A DNA stretch of 64,000 nucleotides from Alteromonas abrolhosensis (GCF_001953635.1 NZ_MEJH01000007.1:62001-126000); one strand, 5' to 3'. Positions 1 through 10,300 are shown, counted from the first letter of the stretch. Program-made: numbers and translations. Notes: a model not told the origin generated them from the sequence alone.

Positions 1-1
1 A

Positions 2-130
2 GATAATGAACGCTTTGTCTCAGACACAGTAAAAGACGCTAATACGTGGTTTGAGTTTTTGATATCACTTGGAAGTAACACCTCGACTAACCCAACACTG
101 GTGCGCCATGAAACCGAGCGTGAACTATAG
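2..130 (+). CDS. C-terminal end of an unidentified gene (partial)
   Basis: An open frame runs from the first bases of the window to a TAG stop, giving the last 42 residues of a protein whose start lies outside. The fragment is hydrophilic with one aromatic-rich patch (TWFEFLISL) and ends in HETEREL. I do not recognise the family. It is co-directional with xthA, with a 179-bp gap between them. It could also be a chance open frame, because 42 codons is short, but the lack of stops from the window edge and its orientation favour a real gene end. Confidence 0.45.
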   Translation, partial: DNERFVSDTVKDANTWFEFLISLGSNTSTNPTLVRHETEREL

Positions 131-309
131 ACGTGAATAGTTTTACGCTCTCGAAAGTAACCGTGCCACCGCACTAGCTCCCTCTTAGCTATAAATAAAC
201 TTAATCTAGCCAATCGGCTGAATGCATTACAATAATGGCAAAACGCCGTTAAGCGGTCGTCAGGTTTCTGGTAAACTCAATTCAAATTTGAAACAACTAC
301 AAAAAAAGC

Positions 310-1119
310 ATGAAAGTAATCTCATTTAATATAAACGGCATTCGCGCCCGCTTGCACCAACTTCAGGCAGTTATCGACGCCCACCAGCCAGATATTATTG
401 GCTTACAGGAAATAAAAGTTCACAACGAGCAGTTTCCAGTGGAAGCTGTTGAGGCCATGGGTTATCACGTCTATTTTCACGGCCAAAAAAGCCACTACGG
501 CGTTGCATTTCTGGCAAAAAAAGAGCCTCTTTCAGTATCTATGGGTTTTCCCACTGATGAGGAAGACGCACAACGTCGCATGATCATATTGAAAACCACG
601 GATGATGCAGGCGATCCAGTGACTATATTAAATGGTTACTTCCCTCAAGGCGAAAATGAAAAACACGAAACCAAATATCCAGCTAAGAGAAAGTTTTATA
701 AAGACCTAATGACCTATTTAGATGAAAACCACACGCCAGATGACAAGGTAATTGTCATGGGCGACGTGAACATTTCTCATACAGATTTGGACATCGGCAT
801 CGGTGAAGAAAACCGCAAGCGTTGGTTAAAAACAGGAAAATGCAGCTTTCTACCTGAAGAGCGCGAATGGTTAAACCGAGTCATTGACTGGGGCTTTGAA
901 GACAGTTTTCGCACACTAAATCCAGAAACCAACGACAGATTTTCATGGTTCGATTATCGTTCGAAGGGTTTCAACGACAATCGAGGCCTTCGCATAGATT
1001 TGATATTGGCCACAAAATCGCTCCACGCGAAACTTCATGACGCTGGAATCGATTATGAACTTAGAGGCATCGATAAACCATCTGATCATGCCCCTATATG
1101 GGCCGAGTTTAAAGGTTAG
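310..1119 (+). CDS. xthA: Exodeoxyribonuclease III
   Basis: This is an AP endonuclease and 3'-5' exonuclease acting in base-excision repair of abasic sites and blocked 3' ends in the cytoplasm. The 269-residue protein is full length for the EEP (endonuclease/exonuclease/phosphatase) fold. Motifs in order are FNINGIRAR at the N-terminus, the metal-binding Glu34 in GLQE, the GDVN segment near 151-154 with catalytic Asp and Asn, RIDLILAT near 230, and the C-terminal SDHAP with Asp259-His260. The start ATG has only a weak ribosome-binding site in an A-rich stretch. The gene appears to stand alone, with a GTG-started membrane protein 44 bp downstream. Confidence 0.95.
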   Translation: MKVISFNINGIRARLHQLQAVIDAHQPDIIGLQEIKVHNEQFPVEAVEAMGYHVYFHGQKSHYGVAFLAKKEPLSVSMGFPTDEEDAQRRMIILKTTDDAGDPVTILNGYFPQGENEKHETKYPAKRKFYKDLMTYLDENHTPDDKVIVMGDVNISHTDLDIGIGEENRKRWLKTGKCSFLPEEREWLNRVIDWGFEDSFRTLNPETNDRFSWFDYRSKGFNDNRGLRIDLILATKSLHAKLHDAGIDYELRGIDKPSDHAPIWAEFKG

Positions 1120-1163
1120 ACCGCGCTTTTTAGCACCGTTCTGGCCTTAATTAGGGAGTACAA

Positions 1164-1805
1164 GTGAGTTCACTACAATTGCTAACATTGTTTATTTACG
1201 GCGCGTTTCTACTTGGCGCAATTAGACATGTTGACTTCACTCACTTCGCCCGTAACAAGCAGCAGCAACATCTCATTTTTGGAACTGCTGCTTCGCTTTT
1301 CGTTCTCTGGTTGTTTAAGGCTGGAATTTTTGAGGGCTTAGATGTTCATTTTCTAGGCCTATCAGTTTTGACCTTAATGCTTGGCTTCAGAAACGCCATT
1401 ATAGCGTCGTTTTGCGCGCTGCTAGGTGCAAATGCGGTGGGCTATGGGACGTGGGAAAACTTTGGAGTTAACGCTCTGCTAGGCACAGTTCTTCCCATAA
1501 GCATAACCTACCTTTTTTATATGCTTTCCTTTCACCGTATCCCTCGACAGCTTTTCGTGTACATTTTTGTATGCGCTTTTTTCCCTGCCGCCCTATCTAT
1601 TGCGTTAAAAACCCTCTTTCTTGGCGCGTTCTATTACATAGAGGGCACCTATTCTTGGGATATCATCTTTGATAATTACGTCTTGCTTATACCACTTTTG
1701 GTATTTCCTGAAGCTTTACTAAACGGCATGGCCATTACTCTTTTAGTTATTTATCAGCCTACTTGGGTGTACACCTTCCACGACAAGTTTTATCTCGACA
1801 ACTAG
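1164..1805 (+). CDS. CbiM-like integral membrane protein (COG3235 type)
   Basis: The 213-residue protein is almost entirely hydrophobic, with about six or seven membrane segments. It resembles the CbiM-like energy-coupling-factor permease relatives grouped as COG3235: the GFRNAI segment near residue 75 and PEALLNGMAITLLVIYQPTWV near the C-terminus are recognisable. The substrate is unknown, and no ATPase or cobalt gene is adjacent, so a transport role is only inferred from the family. The GTG start is supported by an AGGGAG ribosome-binding site a few bases upstream. The same AGGGAG plus non-ATG start is used by the next gene. Confidence 0.7.
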   Translation: MSSLQLLTLFIYGAFLLGAIRHVDFTHFARNKQQQHLIFGTAASLFVLWLFKAGIFEGLDVHFLGLSVLTLMLGFRNAIIASFCALLGANAVGYGTWENFGVNALLGTVLPISITYLFYMLSFHRIPRQLFVYIFVCAFFPAALSIALKTLFLGAFYYIEGTYSWDIIFDNYVLLIPLLVFPEALLNGMAITLLVIYQPTWVYTFHDKFYLDN

Positions 1806-1898
1806 GCCTTTACTAACACAGTCCTCTCCTCTCTTACTACACTTCAACTAATGTTTAATAAGCTTTTTCTAATTTCTATCTATTATTAGGGAGTATGG

Positions 1899-3092
1899 TT
1901 GAGTGGTAAGGGCCAAATGTATATTAAAACGTTCTCGGTGAAGTGTGACGATGCATCTGCTATTGCATCTGAAATAAATACATTATTTAGCAAAAATAAA
2001 CCTTCCTTGGTCATAGGTTACGGCAATGCTGACTTACCGTTTCAGGAACTGCGACAGACACTTAACAACCTTGCGACGCCCTTTTTTGTATCCAGCTCAT
2101 GCCGGGGAGCTTTACTTTGTGACGAAGGCATTGTTGATGCCGAGTGTAATTTAGCGCTGTTCTGTGTGATTGATGAAGGTGGAGCTTTTGGCGTAGGTAG
2201 CGCAGATTCAGTGCAATGTAGCTCATTTGAGGCGGGAGCCAAGGCATTGCAGCACGCACTGGATGATGCAGGGAGACCGTATGAAAGCCCGACATTAATA
2301 TGGTGTGCGTTACCGCCTGGAGATGAAGAAAAAATACTCGAAGGCTTTGCGAGCGTTGTGGGAACTCAAGTTCCTATTTTCGGAGGTTCAATGGCAGACA
2401 ACACGGTTTCTGGCAATTGGAACACTATCACAAGAACATCATGTGGCTCACAAACTGTCGCCGTTGCTGTCATGTACCCGTCTACTCCATTGGGATTAAG
2501 TTACAGTTCGGGATACAAACCCACCGAGACCGTATTTAAAGCTACCAAAGCCCAAGGGAGGCAAGTTCACCAACTCAACGATTACCGTGCTAGCGCAGTT
2601 TACAATGAAGCGACAAGTAACCTTATCGCTAGTCAGTTGGATGGCGGTCAAATTTTGGGTCTAACATCTTCCGCGCCGCTAGGCAGGCCCGTAGCCTTAG
2701 ACAACGGCGCTGTTAATTACCTTTTATGTCATCCAGATTCTGTAGATGCAAATGGCGCACTACACGTTTTTTCAGAAGTAAAAGAAGGTGAAGAGCTCGT
2801 TCTAATGGAAGGGAGCATTTCTAGCCTCATCGCTCGCGCTGAGCGGGTAATCAACAATGCAATTATGCTGTTACCAGAGGGCAAAAAGCCCGTTGGCGTC
2901 TTAATGATCTATTGCGCAGGATGCCGCTTAATGGTCGGAGACGAAATCAATTTTATGCTGTACTCATTACAAGAAAAGTTTCCCTCATTACCTATTTGTG
3001 GCCCTTTCACGTTTGGCGAGCAGGGGCGCTTTTTAGATGGCAAGAACAGACACGGCAACCTCATGATATCAGCGGTAGTGTTCTCCCAATGA
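1899..3092 (+). CDS. FIST N/C domain sensory protein
   Basis: The 397-residue protein has the two-domain layout of FIST proteins, cytoplasmic sensory modules thought to bind small ligands such as amino acids. FIST_N covers roughly residues 30-230, including the VSSSCRGALLC and GGSMADN segments. FIST_C covers roughly 240-390, including AGCRLMVGDEI and PICGPFTFGEQGRF. There is no signal peptide or membrane segment. A TTG start is chosen because AGGGAG sits five bases upstream; the ATG at 1917 is a possible alternative. The stop overlaps the ATG of the downstream histidine kinase (ATGA), which implies translational coupling and a shared signalling role. Confidence 0.85.
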   Translation: MSGKGQMYIKTFSVKCDDASAIASEINTLFSKNKPSLVIGYGNADLPFQELRQTLNNLATPFFVSSSCRGALLCDEGIVDAECNLALFCVIDEGGAFGVGSADSVQCSSFEAGAKALQHALDDAGRPYESPTLIWCALPPGDEEKILEGFASVVGTQVPIFGGSMADNTVSGNWNTITRTSCGSQTVAVAVMYPSTPLGLSYSSGYKPTETVFKATKAQGRQVHQLNDYRASAVYNEATSNLIASQLDGGQILGLTSSAPLGRPVALDNGAVNYLLCHPDSVDANGALHVFSEVKEGEELVLMEGSISSLIARAERVINNAIMLLPEGKKPVGVLMIYCAGCRLMVGDEINFMLYSLQEKFPSLPICGPFTFGEQGRFLDGKNRHGNLMISAVVFSQ

Positions 3093-4531
3093 ATAAAGAT
3101 TACGAAAATGTATTAGAAGACCTAGCACTTGTTTACCGACTTAAACAGCAGGCAGAAGCTCACAAAAAAGAAAGTGACGCCTTACTTGAAGGTACTCGAG
3201 CACTGCTTACTGCGGAAGATGAGCAAGGCCTTTACAACAAAATGTTTAGCATTTTTAAAGGCCTATACAATTATGAAGTTTGTTTTGTTTTAGAAAATGA
3301 AAGTGCCGGTAAGATGAGGTGTATCAACAGTACACACTCCCCTCTACTCAACACGGTGTGGAAAATAGATGACACTCTCTCACGCGCGGTTAAAAGCGAA
3401 CCGGTAGCGCTTTTCAACATACAACAGCAGCCAACATGGCAGCAACATTTGTGTTTATTTGATAGACCGGTAACTTCTGTTCTCTATTGCCCATTTAAGG
3501 TTCATTACCAGCACGCCGTTATCGTATTCTGTCATCAATCATTGGGTTACTACACGCAAGAATACGTCGATATGGCCAATAGATACCGTACCTTCACTGC
3601 GCAAATGGCCATGGGGATGCAAGCAAAGCTTATGGCGCTTGAAACCGTGCGGTTAAAAGAAGAAAAAGCACAAGTTGAAAAGAGCCTTATAGATTCAGAA
3701 AAAATGGCATCACTTGGGTTATTAGCCGCGGGTGTTGCCCATGAAATTAATAACCCTGTTGCATTTATAAATAGCAACATTCACTTTTTAAGAAACGTAC
3801 TACCGGCGCTATCGCAGATGCAGGATATCGTTTTGCAGTTAGCTGCTAGTACAAGCGACGATGAAAGGTTTGAAATAGCGGAGGCCGCAAAGCAGTGGCA
3901 GGCTCAGAATAGAATCGACTCGTTAAGCGACGAAATTGCTGATATCTGTAGCGAGTCTGAGGAAGGTCTAAATAGAGTTACCGACATTATCACCAGTCTT
4001 CGTTCGTTTTCTCATGATGCGGATATTGCTGATGATGAAACCATCAATGTCAACGACTGTATTGCTCATGCCTTGCGACTAGTGAACAGTGAGTTGAAGC
4101 ACCGAATAAAAATACAACAGCACCTATCTGACGTACCCTTAATAAAAGGAAAAACCGGAAAGTTAAACCAAGTTTTGGTGAACCTGTTTGTGAATGCTGC
4201 CCAAGCAATGGAAGACGGCGACAAACTAACCATTTCTTCATTTGAGGATGGAAACAATACAATTGTTTCAGTGAAGGATACAGGCTGCGGAATAGAGAAA
4301 CACGCTCTTCAAAAGCTCTTTGAGCCCTTTTATACCACTAAGCCGACCGGCAAAGGCACTGGACTAGGACTTTATATTTCTTTTTCAATTGTCGAAGCGA
4401 TGGGAGGAACAATCAGCGTTGAAAGTGAGGTAAATGTAGGCACCGAGTTTACGTTGACATTTCCGATAAAATTAGCCGACAAAAAAACCGCACAAACGTG
4501 CGGTTTAGATACATTTGACAGTAATTCTTAG
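3089..4531 (+). CDS. Soluble sensor histidine kinase (GAF-like plus HisKA/HATPase)
   Basis: The 480-residue protein has no membrane segments. The N-terminal part (about 1-170) is GAF-like, followed by a coiled linker. The H-box contains VAHEINNP with phosphoacceptor His218. The ATPase domain has the N-box (LVNLFVNAAQAM), the G1 box (DTGCGIE) and the G2 box (GKGTGLGLYIS). The open frame extends far upstream inside the FIST gene, but the ATG at 3089 overlapping the FIST stop is the sensible start. No response regulator lies nearby. The likely arrangement is that FIST senses a ligand and passes it to the kinase. The C-terminal tail is encoded partly by a hairpin that terminates the opposing gene. 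Confidence 0.85.
   Translation: MNKDYENVLEDLALVYRLKQQAEAHKKESDALLEGTRALLTAEDEQGLYNKMFSIFKGLYNYEVCFVLENESAGKMRCINSTHSPLLNTVWKIDDTLSRAVKSEPVALFNIQQQPTWQQHLCLFDRPVTSVLYCPFKVHYQHAVIVFCHQSLGYYTQEYVDMANRYRTFTAQMAMGMQAKLMALETVRLKEEKAQVEKSLIDSEKMASLGLLAAGVAHEINNPVAFINSNIHFLRNVLPALSQMQDIVLQLAASTSDDERFEIAEAAKQWQAQNRIDSLSDEIADICSESEEGLNRVTDIITSLRSFSHDADIADDETINVNDCIAHALRLVNSELKHRIKIQQHLSDVPLIKGKTGKLNQVLVNLFVNAAQAMEDGDKLTISSFEDGNNTIVSVKDTGCGIEKHALQKLFEPFYTTKPTGKGTGLGLYISFSIVEAMGGTISVESEVNVGTEFTLTFPIKLADKKTAQTCGLDTFDSNS
4481..4506 (-). terminator. Intrinsic terminator of the phosphoribosyltransferase gene
   Basis: A perfect 9-bp stem (AAACCGCAC / GTGCGGTTT) with a 4-base loop is followed, on the minus strand, by a run of seven T. 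It lies inside the last codons of the convergent histidine kinase gene, so one stretch serves as kinase C-terminus and terminator. Confidence 0.8.
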
Positions 4532-4555
4532 TCGCTTTTCTTAGCCACTTAGCAA

Positions 4556-5119
4556 TTACTTTTTAAACAGTATGTCCATAACGTCGGCTAGTTCGCCTTT
4601 GCCTTCGCGAATTTCTTCTTCCGACAACCCTGCTATTTCATGAGGGAAAACTAACCACTCGTCACTTTCGTTCACGTAGTAATCCGGCACGATATCTGTC
4701 GTGTTGTTTTGAGGCTTGTACCATGGGCATGCAATACGAATGTCTTTTGGCATGTTCAAGCGCATCAATTTATTGATTTGCTTAATAAGGGCATCAACAC
4801 TGCGGCCTGAATCAAAAACATCATCAACAATCAACAACTTGTCATCCGCATTCGCGTTTTCGACCAAATAGTGTAATCCGTGTACGCGGATTTCTTTCGA
4901 TTGTTTGTTTATTCCATAGTAAGACGATGTACGTACTGCGATATGGTCGGTTGACGTATTTTTAAATTCAAAGAATTCTTGAACCGCGATACCAATGGGA
5001 GCACCACCACGCCAGATACCAATAATAAAGTCAGGGCGAAAGCCGTCTTCATACACCTTTGCCGCTAGGCGAAAGGAATCCTGTAGAAGCGATTGCGAGG
5101 TGATAAAATTCTTATTCAT
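4556..5119 (-). CDS. Purine-type phosphoribosyltransferase
   Basis: The 187-residue protein belongs to the type I phosphoribosyltransferase fold and probably salvages a purine base with PRPP in the cytoplasm. The PRPP-binding motif is clear (LLIVDDVFDSGRSVDALI, near residues 93-110), and the IIGIWRGGAPIG segment near residue 31 forms the PPi loop. The C-terminal hood (DEWLVFPHE) is of the hypoxanthine/xanthine phosphoribosyltransferase type. Exact base specificity cannot be read from the sequence. It follows the LolC/E-like gene on the same strand after a 77-bp gap and has its own good terminator. Confidence 0.8.
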   Translation of the reverse strand: MNKNFITSQSLLQDSFRLAAKVYEDGFRPDFIIGIWRGGAPIGIAVQEFFEFKNTSTDHIAVRTSSYYGINKQSKEIRVHGLHYLVENANADDKLLIVDDVFDSGRSVDALIKQINKLMRLNMPKDIRIACPWYKPQNNTTDIVPDYYVNESDEWLVFPHEIAGLSEEEIREGKGELADVMDILFKK

Positions 5120-5196
5120 GACGTCTCACTGGGCAAAATTTAAAAGACCGCGAGTATAGTGAATTTTGCACTAACTTGCACGGTAAATTCAGCGAT

Positions 5197-6507
5197 TTAT
5201 TCGTTTTGAAGCGCTTGAGATGGTGCAATTTTCATCGCTTTGCGCGCTGGGTATACGCTGGCCAAAACACACAATAACAAAGACAACAAAGTAATGCCTG
5301 CGATTTGCACCATATCCATTTCGATAGGCAACCCTCTTCCGTCTGCCGCTAAGGCTAAAGGCGAGCCAACGAGATCTAAAATATTGTTGAGTTGTAGGGT
5401 AATTACCACGCCTAAAATTAGTCCAACACCCGCACCTTTAATGCCATTGAATAAGCCATTTAACACAAAAATCCACATTACTGAACTCGGTAACATACCC
5501 TGGGTTTGAAGTACTGCGATATCGCCTTGTTTTTCCGTTACCACCATTACCAGTGCAGAAACGATATTGAATGCCGCCACCGCAATAATAAGCAGTAGCA
5601 TAAGTGTCATCATGTTCTTTTCCATTTTAACCGCATCGAATAGCGGCCCCTGACGCTCTCGCCACGTTCTGATATTGTTTATAGAGACACCCATCTTATC
5701 TGTTAATGCACTCACAACCGCTTGGTAATTAAAAGCGTCATCTAAAAATAGCCGAAAGGATTGTTCGCTGCCTTTAGGATCTCGCATTAAACGGTTAACG
5801 TCTTCAAGGTTCATATACATCACCTTATCGTCCATCTGTGACCCCATATCGAATACACCCACCACGGTTACAAGCCGTTGACTTGGCATTCTTCCAAACG
5901 GTGTATACACACTTGCACCAGCCACCATGACACGCAATCTATCTCCTACTCGTGCTTCAAGTTTTATGGCAAGCGAGCGCCCAATGATCGCTGCAAAACT
6001 TCCTTTGGTTAGATCGCTAAATCGCCCCTGCTCCATATGATTTGCAACCAATGTGTGCTCAATCATTACGTCAGGTTGAACACCGTGAACTTGAACGCCA
6101 CGCAAGTCCGAGCGAGACTGCACTACTGCTTCAGCCTCCCTGTAAGCCATAGTGGCAACAACGCCTTCAATAGGTGTCTCTGAAATTTTCTTTATAGTAA
6201 GAGCTTGGTTTTTTTCTGTCGTTTGCGGAGGTGTCTCTGTCACTTCTTGTTCGTTGAATGCCCCATTAGGACTCTCGCTTATGATGGGTGTCTTTGTAAT
6301 TTCGATATGGGGGACAATGCCTAAGATGCGCTGTTTTAGCTGCCCTTCCAGGCCATTCATCACAGATACAACGATTATAAGCGCCATTAAGCCCAGTGCG
6401 ATGCCCGCCACTGAAAATCGATTAATAAATGAAACAAAACTGGTTTGGCTTGCTTTGTTAGACTTGGCATAACGATAAGCAATGAATGCAGAAAGAGGAT
6501 AAAACAT
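5197..6507 (-). CDS. LolC/LolE-family lipoprotein-releasing permease
   Basis: The 436-residue protein has the standard LolC/E layout: one N-terminal membrane helix (about 27-50, following the RYAKSNKASQTSFVSFINRFS segment), a large periplasmic domain and three C-terminal helices (about 300-430), ending in the MAKIAPSQALQ-like coupling tail. The family extracts outer-membrane lipoproteins from the inner membrane for the Lol pathway. Two features are odd. No LolD ATPase or second permease gene is adjacent, although lolCDE usually sit together. Also, the first periplasmic segment (about 75-120) carries a Thr/Pro-rich stretch with repeated ETP/KTP triplets, unlike the compact start of E. coli LolC. 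It is divergent from the PilZ-mfd genes. Confidence 0.85.
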   Translation of the reverse strand: MFYPLSAFIAYRYAKSNKASQTSFVSFINRFSVAGIALGLMALIIVVSVMNGLEGQLKQRILGIVPHIEITKTPIISESPNGAFNEQEVTETPPQTTEKNQALTIKKISETPIEGVVATMAYREAEAVVQSRSDLRGVQVHGVQPDVMIEHTLVANHMEQGRFSDLTKGSFAAIIGRSLAIKLEARVGDRLRVMVAGASVYTPFGRMPSQRLVTVVGVFDMGSQMDDKVMYMNLEDVNRLMRDPKGSEQSFRLFLDDAFNYQAVVSALTDKMGVSINNIRTWRERQGPLFDAVKMEKNMMTLMLLLIIAVAAFNIVSALVMVVTEKQGDIAVLQTQGMLPSSVMWIFVLNGLFNGIKGAGVGLILGVVITLQLNNILDLVGSPLALAADGRGLPIEMDMVQIAGITLLSLLLCVLASVYPARKAMKIAPSQALQNE

Positions 6508-6605
6508 AGCGCCTTGCTTTTCAGTAATACGGTAATCTGCCTTACATTTAGCTATGCTTAATGAATGAATAATTCAGATAAGTAGCCCAAAGACGAGATG
6601 ACGGG

Positions 6606-6635
6606 TTAACCCCAAAATAGTAAAGTGGGTATACT
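6606..6635 (+). promoter_or_regulatory. Candidate promoter for the PilZ-mfd genes
   Basis: A -35 of TTAACC (6606-6611) and a -10 of TATACT (6630-6635) are separated by 18 bp. The transcript would begin about 55 bp before the GTG of the PilZ-like gene. This was read by eye and not scored. Confidence 0.4.
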
Positions 6636-6655
6636 ACGTGTGAACGGTATACTAC
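6628..6655 (+). repeat. Two direct copies of GGTATACTAC in the promoter region
   Basis: The 10-mer GGTATACTAC occurs at 6628-6637 and 6646-6655, an 18-bp period. Each copy contains a TATACT -10-like hexamer, so the repeat may be a duplicated -10 element or a binding site spaced a little under two helix turns. Confidence 0.6.
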
Positions 6656-6699
6656 TTATAAGTTACTAACTGCACAAGAATTAGTGGCAGAGGAATGAT

Positions 6700-7302
6700 G
6701 TGAGCGAACTTAGCCTAGAACAAAAAAAAGCCCAATTCGATGAGTATTTTTCTATCGCACATCGCATAAACGCCAATGTGCGCCCGTTAGGCGCGGACGA
6801 AATAGTACCTGATGAAGAGAACTTGGAAGAGTCGATGCCCTATGCATTTCGCATTGCCAGCGAAATGGCCGCTATAGAAGCACAGGCAATTCGCCCGCTT
6901 CGCAATCTAAGTGACCACGCTGAGTCGCTGGCTGACTACTTAAACCATCAGGCACGAAAAATCGATTTGATGATGTCATTCGTTTTACACCAGCAAGACG
7001 AACCAGAGTTTCGCTTCAAAACCGTAAAGCTCGGTGGTGGAGGTGTGGTCATCGAGTCAAAAGAAGCGTTGGACGTGGGTGCTAAGGCGGAACTTAAACT
7101 TTTCTTGGATGCCGAAGCAGCAGCAATTTTTTGTTACGGCGAAGTAATTACTTGCGAGCAAGTTGAAGATAGTTACCATATTGCCTTTATTTTTAACACC
7201 ATTCGAGAGCAAGACCAGGAGCTTTTGGTTCGCGCTAGCTTGCATATTCAAACGCAACAGCTAAGAAAGCGGGCAAAAGAAAAAAAAGCGGGATCTGAAT
7301 AG
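6700..7302 (+). CDS. PilZ-like protein upstream of mfd
   Basis: This 200-residue soluble protein starts at GTG behind an AGAGGA site. The N-terminal half is helical and acidic; the C-terminal half (about 105-185) resembles a PilZ beta-barrel, the c-di-GMP-binding fold. The usual RxxxR and (D/N)xSxxG signatures are not intact: the corresponding region reads KTVKLGGGGVVIES. It may therefore be a non-binding or divergent PilZ. The position immediately before mfd matches what is seen in related marine gammaproteobacteria. The basic Lys/Arg-rich C-terminus is also notable. Confidence 0.65.
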   Translation: MSELSLEQKKAQFDEYFSIAHRINANVRPLGADEIVPDEENLEESMPYAFRIASEMAAIEAQAIRPLRNLSDHAESLADYLNHQARKIDLMMSFVLHQQDEPEFRFKTVKLGGGGVVIESKEALDVGAKAELKLFLDAEAAAIFCYGEVITCEQVEDSYHIAFIFNTIREQDQELLVRASLHIQTQQLRKRAKEKKAGSE

Positions 7303-7360
7303 ACCCTAACATCAGTATATAAGCCGTAAAACTCATCTTGCACTTAAAAAACAGGACGTC

Positions 7361-10300
7361 ATGACAGCCACTTTATTATCGCTTCCATTACCTGCGCCTA
7401 AAAAAGAAGCCTCATCACAAGATCACAAACACTGGGGCCAACTTCAAGGCAGCAGTGCCGCACTATGTATCAGCCAAGCACTCAGCCAATACAAAGGCCC
7501 TATTGTACTGATTACCGCAGATACACCGTCGGCAATGAAGCTCGAAAAAGAAATAGCCTTCTTCCTAAGCGATAATACAAAGCAGACACCTATTACCCTG
7601 TTTCCAGATTGGGAAACACTGCCCTACGATTCGTTTTCGCCCCATCAAGACATTGTTTCTCAGCGATTAGAAACCCTGTTCCGCTTTACACAGCAAGGCG
7701 AAGGCATATTCATAGTGCCTGTTAATACGTTAATGCAGCGTTTAGCTCCTACCGATTATTTAGCAAAGTACCTGCTTATGCTAAATAAGGGCGACACCTT
7801 AGATAGAGATCAGTTTAGACGTAACCTCGAACAAGCCGGCTACCTGCATGTTAGTCAGGTAATGAGCCACAGCGAATTCTCGGTGCGCGGTAGCATCATC
7901 GACCTTTTTCCGATGGGAAGCGACCAGCCATTTCGAATAGACTTGTTTGATGACGAAATCGACTCCATTCGCTATTTCGATACTGAAACCCAGCGCTCTG
8001 GCGAGGCAGTAAACGAAATTCGCTTGCTACCAGCACGAGAGTTTCCTACAGACAAAGAAGCAATCACGCTTTTCCGCCAGCAGTTTTTACAAAAGTTCGA
8101 CGCAAACAATGCATCTGAAAGCGTATTTTCTCAGGTAAGCAAGGGCACCATGCCGAGCGGTGTGGAATATTATCTTCCCCTCTTCTTTGAAAAAACCGCT
8201 ACGCTTTTTGACTATCTCCACCCTAAAAGCCTGCTTTTACTTCACGGTGATGTGCAAGACGCCAGCGAGTTTTTCTGGGCCGACGTACAAGAACGTTACG
8301 AGCAGTATCGTTATAACTTAGCCCGTCCACTGCTTGCACCAGACGAGCTATTTTTACCTATAAATGAGCTATTTGGTGCCATAAAGCAGTGGCCTCGTGC
8401 ATCTCTTTCCAGCAAGGTACTTGAAGAAAAATCAGGTACTAGCAACCTTCAATGCGAAAAGCTTGACGACATCGCGATTAACTCGCAGAAAAAAGTACCT
8501 GCTGAGCGACTCATTAAAACGGTAAATCAAGCCACTGACAACGGGGCTAAAGTACTGTTTTGTGCTGAAACCCAAGGTCGCCGAGAGGGCTTGCTTACGG
8601 TACTTGCCAAAGCGGGCATCAAGCCAAAGATTGTTGATAGCTTTAGCGATTTTATCGCAAGCCACGACGCCATTGGCATTACCGTGGGTATGGTTGATAA
8701 CAGTTTCCGCTGGCAAACTCAGGAAGGCGAGCTGTTATTCATTACCGAAACCGAACTATTAGGGCAAAAGGTAAGCCAGCGCCGCCTTCGCGATAAACGC
8801 ACCGCCACCGACGAAAGCGCCATTATCCGCAACCTGGCCGAACTTTCTATTGGTCAGCCTGTGGTGCATCTCGACCACGGTGTTGGCCGTTATTTAGGCC
8901 TTCAAACATTGGACGCGGGCGGCGTAGCAACCGAATATTTGTGCATTGAGTATGCCAAGCAATCTAAGCTTTACGTGCCTGTGGCCTCGCTTCACTTAAT
9001 TTCACGCTACACCGGTGGCGACGCCGACAGCGCGCCAGTTAGCGCCCTAGGTTCTGACGCATGGACAAAGGCCAAGCAAAAAGCCGCCGAAAAAGTTCGT
9101 GACGTAGCCGCTGAGCTATTAGATGTGTATGCCCGCCGCGCAGCTAAGCCAGGTTTTGCGTATAAAATTAACTGGGACGACTACCAAGCGTTCTCAGACA
9201 GTTTCCCCTTTGAAGAAACGCCTGACCAAGCCCAAGCCATTGCTGCGGTTATGCACGACATGGGCAGTCCATCGGCTATGGATCGCCTCGTTTGCGGTGA
9301 CGTAGGTTTCGGTAAAACCGAAGTTGCCATGCGCGCGGCATTCCTTGCAGCTAATGCTGGTAAACAGGTGGCTATTTTGGTGCCCACTACCCTACTGGCT
9401 CAGCAACATTACGAGAACTTCAAAGACCGCTTTGCTGCGTGGCCGTTTGAAATTGAAGTGATGAGCCGCTTTGTAAGCGGTAAAGCGCAAAAATCTGTGG
9501 TTGAGCGTATCGGCGAAGGAAAGGTAGATATCGTAGTAGGCACACATAAACTGCTATCTAGCGATATTAAATACAAAGATTTGGGGCTGGTGATCATCGA
9601 CGAAGAACATCGCTTTGGCGTGCGTCAAAAAGAGAAACTTAAGTCCTTACGTGCCGATGTAGATATCTTAACGTTAACCGCTACGCCAATTCCTCGTACG
9701 CTTAACATGGCGTTATCAGGCATGCGCGACTTATCGATTATTGCCACAGCCCCTGCCCGTCGTTTATCAATTAAAACCTTTGTGCAGCAGCGTAGTAAAG
9801 CCGTTATTCGCGAGGCCATTATGCGTGAAATTCTGCGCGGTGGGCAGGTTTATTTCCTTCACAACGAAGTGGATAGCATTGCGCGAACGGCTGAAGAAAT
9901 CGCTGAAATCGTTCCGGAAGCACGTATTGCAGTGGGTCACGGCCAAATGCGCGAGCGCGAACTTGAAGGCGTAATGAGCGACTTCTATCACCAGCGCTAC
10001 AACGTACTTGTGTGTACTACCATCATTGAAACAGGTATCGACGTACCAAGTGCGAATACCATTATTATGGATAGAGCCGATCATTTAGGTTTAGCGCAGC
10101 TTCACCAGCTTCGTGGCCGTGTAGGTCGTTCGCATCATCAAGCATACGCCTACTTATTAACGCCGCATCCAAAGCGCATGACCAAAGATGCAGTAAAACG
10201 ATTAGAAGCAATATCACAGCTTGAAGATTTAGGTGCAGGTTTTGCGCTTGCTACCCACGATTTAGAAATTCGTGGTGCCGGTGAGCTGTTAGGCGACGAC

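Noticed and set aside
2912-3088. Upstream in-frame extension of the histidine kinase inside the FIST gene
   Set aside because: It overlaps a clear FIST coding region in another frame; the ATG at 3089 overlapping the FIST stop is a normal coupled start.
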